Shown here: positions 63,792-64,000 of the stretch, piece after piece
How the letters are laid out: the number at the start of each line of letters is the position of its first letter
Numbering within the stretch: the stretch's first letter is position 1
NCBI RefSeq assembly: GCF_004005845.1
Contig: NZ_SADE01000001.1
Location: 868,001-932,000 of the forward strand
DNA length: 64,000 bases
Direction: 5' to 3'
DNA from: Hwanghaeella grinnelliae
Lineage (GTDB): Bacteria; Pseudomonadota; Alphaproteobacteria; UBA8366; Aestuariispiraceae
Notes under the pieces: model-generated
What the model was told of the DNA's origin: nothing
The model's input: only the letters and a program-made list of their open reading frames with translations
The model's database searches: none
Program-made: the position numbers and the translations under genes

Positions 63792-64000
63792 ATGCGCTTT
63801 GCAATCAAACGCCATCGTAGTCACAGCCTGATCCGCAACGGCCGGCTTGCGCCGTTCGCGGTGCTTTCGGCTGTGCTGCTCGCCTTTTCCATCGTGTTGT
63901 CGCAGACGCCGGCCGTCGCGCAGCAGTCGGATATCTTTGCCGTTGCCGCGTTTCCGGTCGATGAAACAGCGGCGAACGAGGTCAAAGCCAAGGAACAAGC
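63792..64000 (+). CDS. Start of a secreted DUF2066-like protein (cut by window end)
   Basis: The first 69 residues of a protein that continues beyond the window. It has a basic start (MRFAIKRHRSHSLIRNGRL), a hydrophobic signal helix (PFAVLSAVLLAFSIVLSQT) and an AVA-QQ cleavage site. The mature start FAVAAFPVDETAANEVKAKEQA resembles the first strand and helix of DUF2066 proteins. A DUF2066 gene divergent from purM is a known alphaproteobacterial arrangement. The ribosome site is weak. Confidence 0.65.
   Translation, partial: MRFAIKRHRSHSLIRNGRLAPFAVLSAVLLAFSIVLSQTPAVAQQSDIFAVAAFPVDETAANEVKAKEQ

Noticed and set aside
1-64000. CRISPR arrays, tRNA/rRNA genes, insertion sequences, prophage or integron signs
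   Set aside because: Reading both strands, I saw no regularly spaced repeats, cloverleaf sequences, transposase or integrase proteins, or terminal repeats.

Overview
The window looks like a chromosomal segment of a high-GC alphaproteobacterium, most like the Rhodospirillales. The support is a DUF1013/TrcR cell-cycle regulator, a long 41-residue cysteine-poor L36, a clpS-clpA pair, a phasin gene (polyhydroxyalkanoate storage), a DUF2066-type gene divergent from purM, and complete lptD/lptG/lptF. I see no insertion sequence, phage, CRISPR array, tRNA or rRNA. Placement below class is inference.

Region 1 (1-12 kb) is metabolic and transport accessory DNA. A Rieske ring-hydroxylating oxygenase alpha subunit (cut by the left edge) is divergent from a five-gene branched-chain amino acid/amide-type ABC importer (binding protein, two permeases, two ATPases). 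An SDR oxidoreductase and an RND efflux pair (lipoprotein adaptor plus 1023-residue pump) follow. Region 2 (12-15.6 kb, minus strand) is a compact unit of a PstS-like periplasmic binding protein, a hybrid sensor histidine kinase and a small K+-channel-like protein. Region 3 (15.6-20.1 kb) holds a decayed LysE-family exporter tail, a HAD dehalogenase, an acyltransferase, an alpha/beta hydrolase and a D,D-carboxypeptidase with a SPOR tail.

Region 4 (20.3-28.4 kb) carries an unknown lipoprotein, the phasin with its own promoter and terminator, TrcR, ClpS, ClpA, D-aminoacyl-tRNA deacylase, a methyltransferase-like protein and rpmJ. Region 5 (28.5-34.3 kb, minus strand) has the mlaF/mlaE lipid-transport pair, alr, dnaB, and the rpsF-rpsR-rplI ribosomal operon. 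Region 6 (34.6-37.8 kb) is a secreted Cache-like protein divergent from a chemoreceptor gene.

Region 7 (37.9-64 kb) is envelope and housekeeping DNA: fabD-fabG-acpP-fabF-mltG, a cyclopropane fatty acid synthase, an SDR, yicC-gmk, the lptF-lptG-lptD-surA-ksgA operon (without pdxA), an MBOAT/SGNH-like acylation pair, pepA-holC, an ABC-F ATPase, ndk, a 43-residue membrane protein, purM-purN, and the start of a DUF2066-like gene.

Points most worth following up are: the apparent ATA start of purM; the PstS-like/hybrid-kinase/K+-channel operon; the Cache protein/chemoreceptor divergon with a dyad operator; a GCACTGCAC-type motif shared by the phasin and Rieske promoters; and the MBOAT pair next to the Lpt genes.
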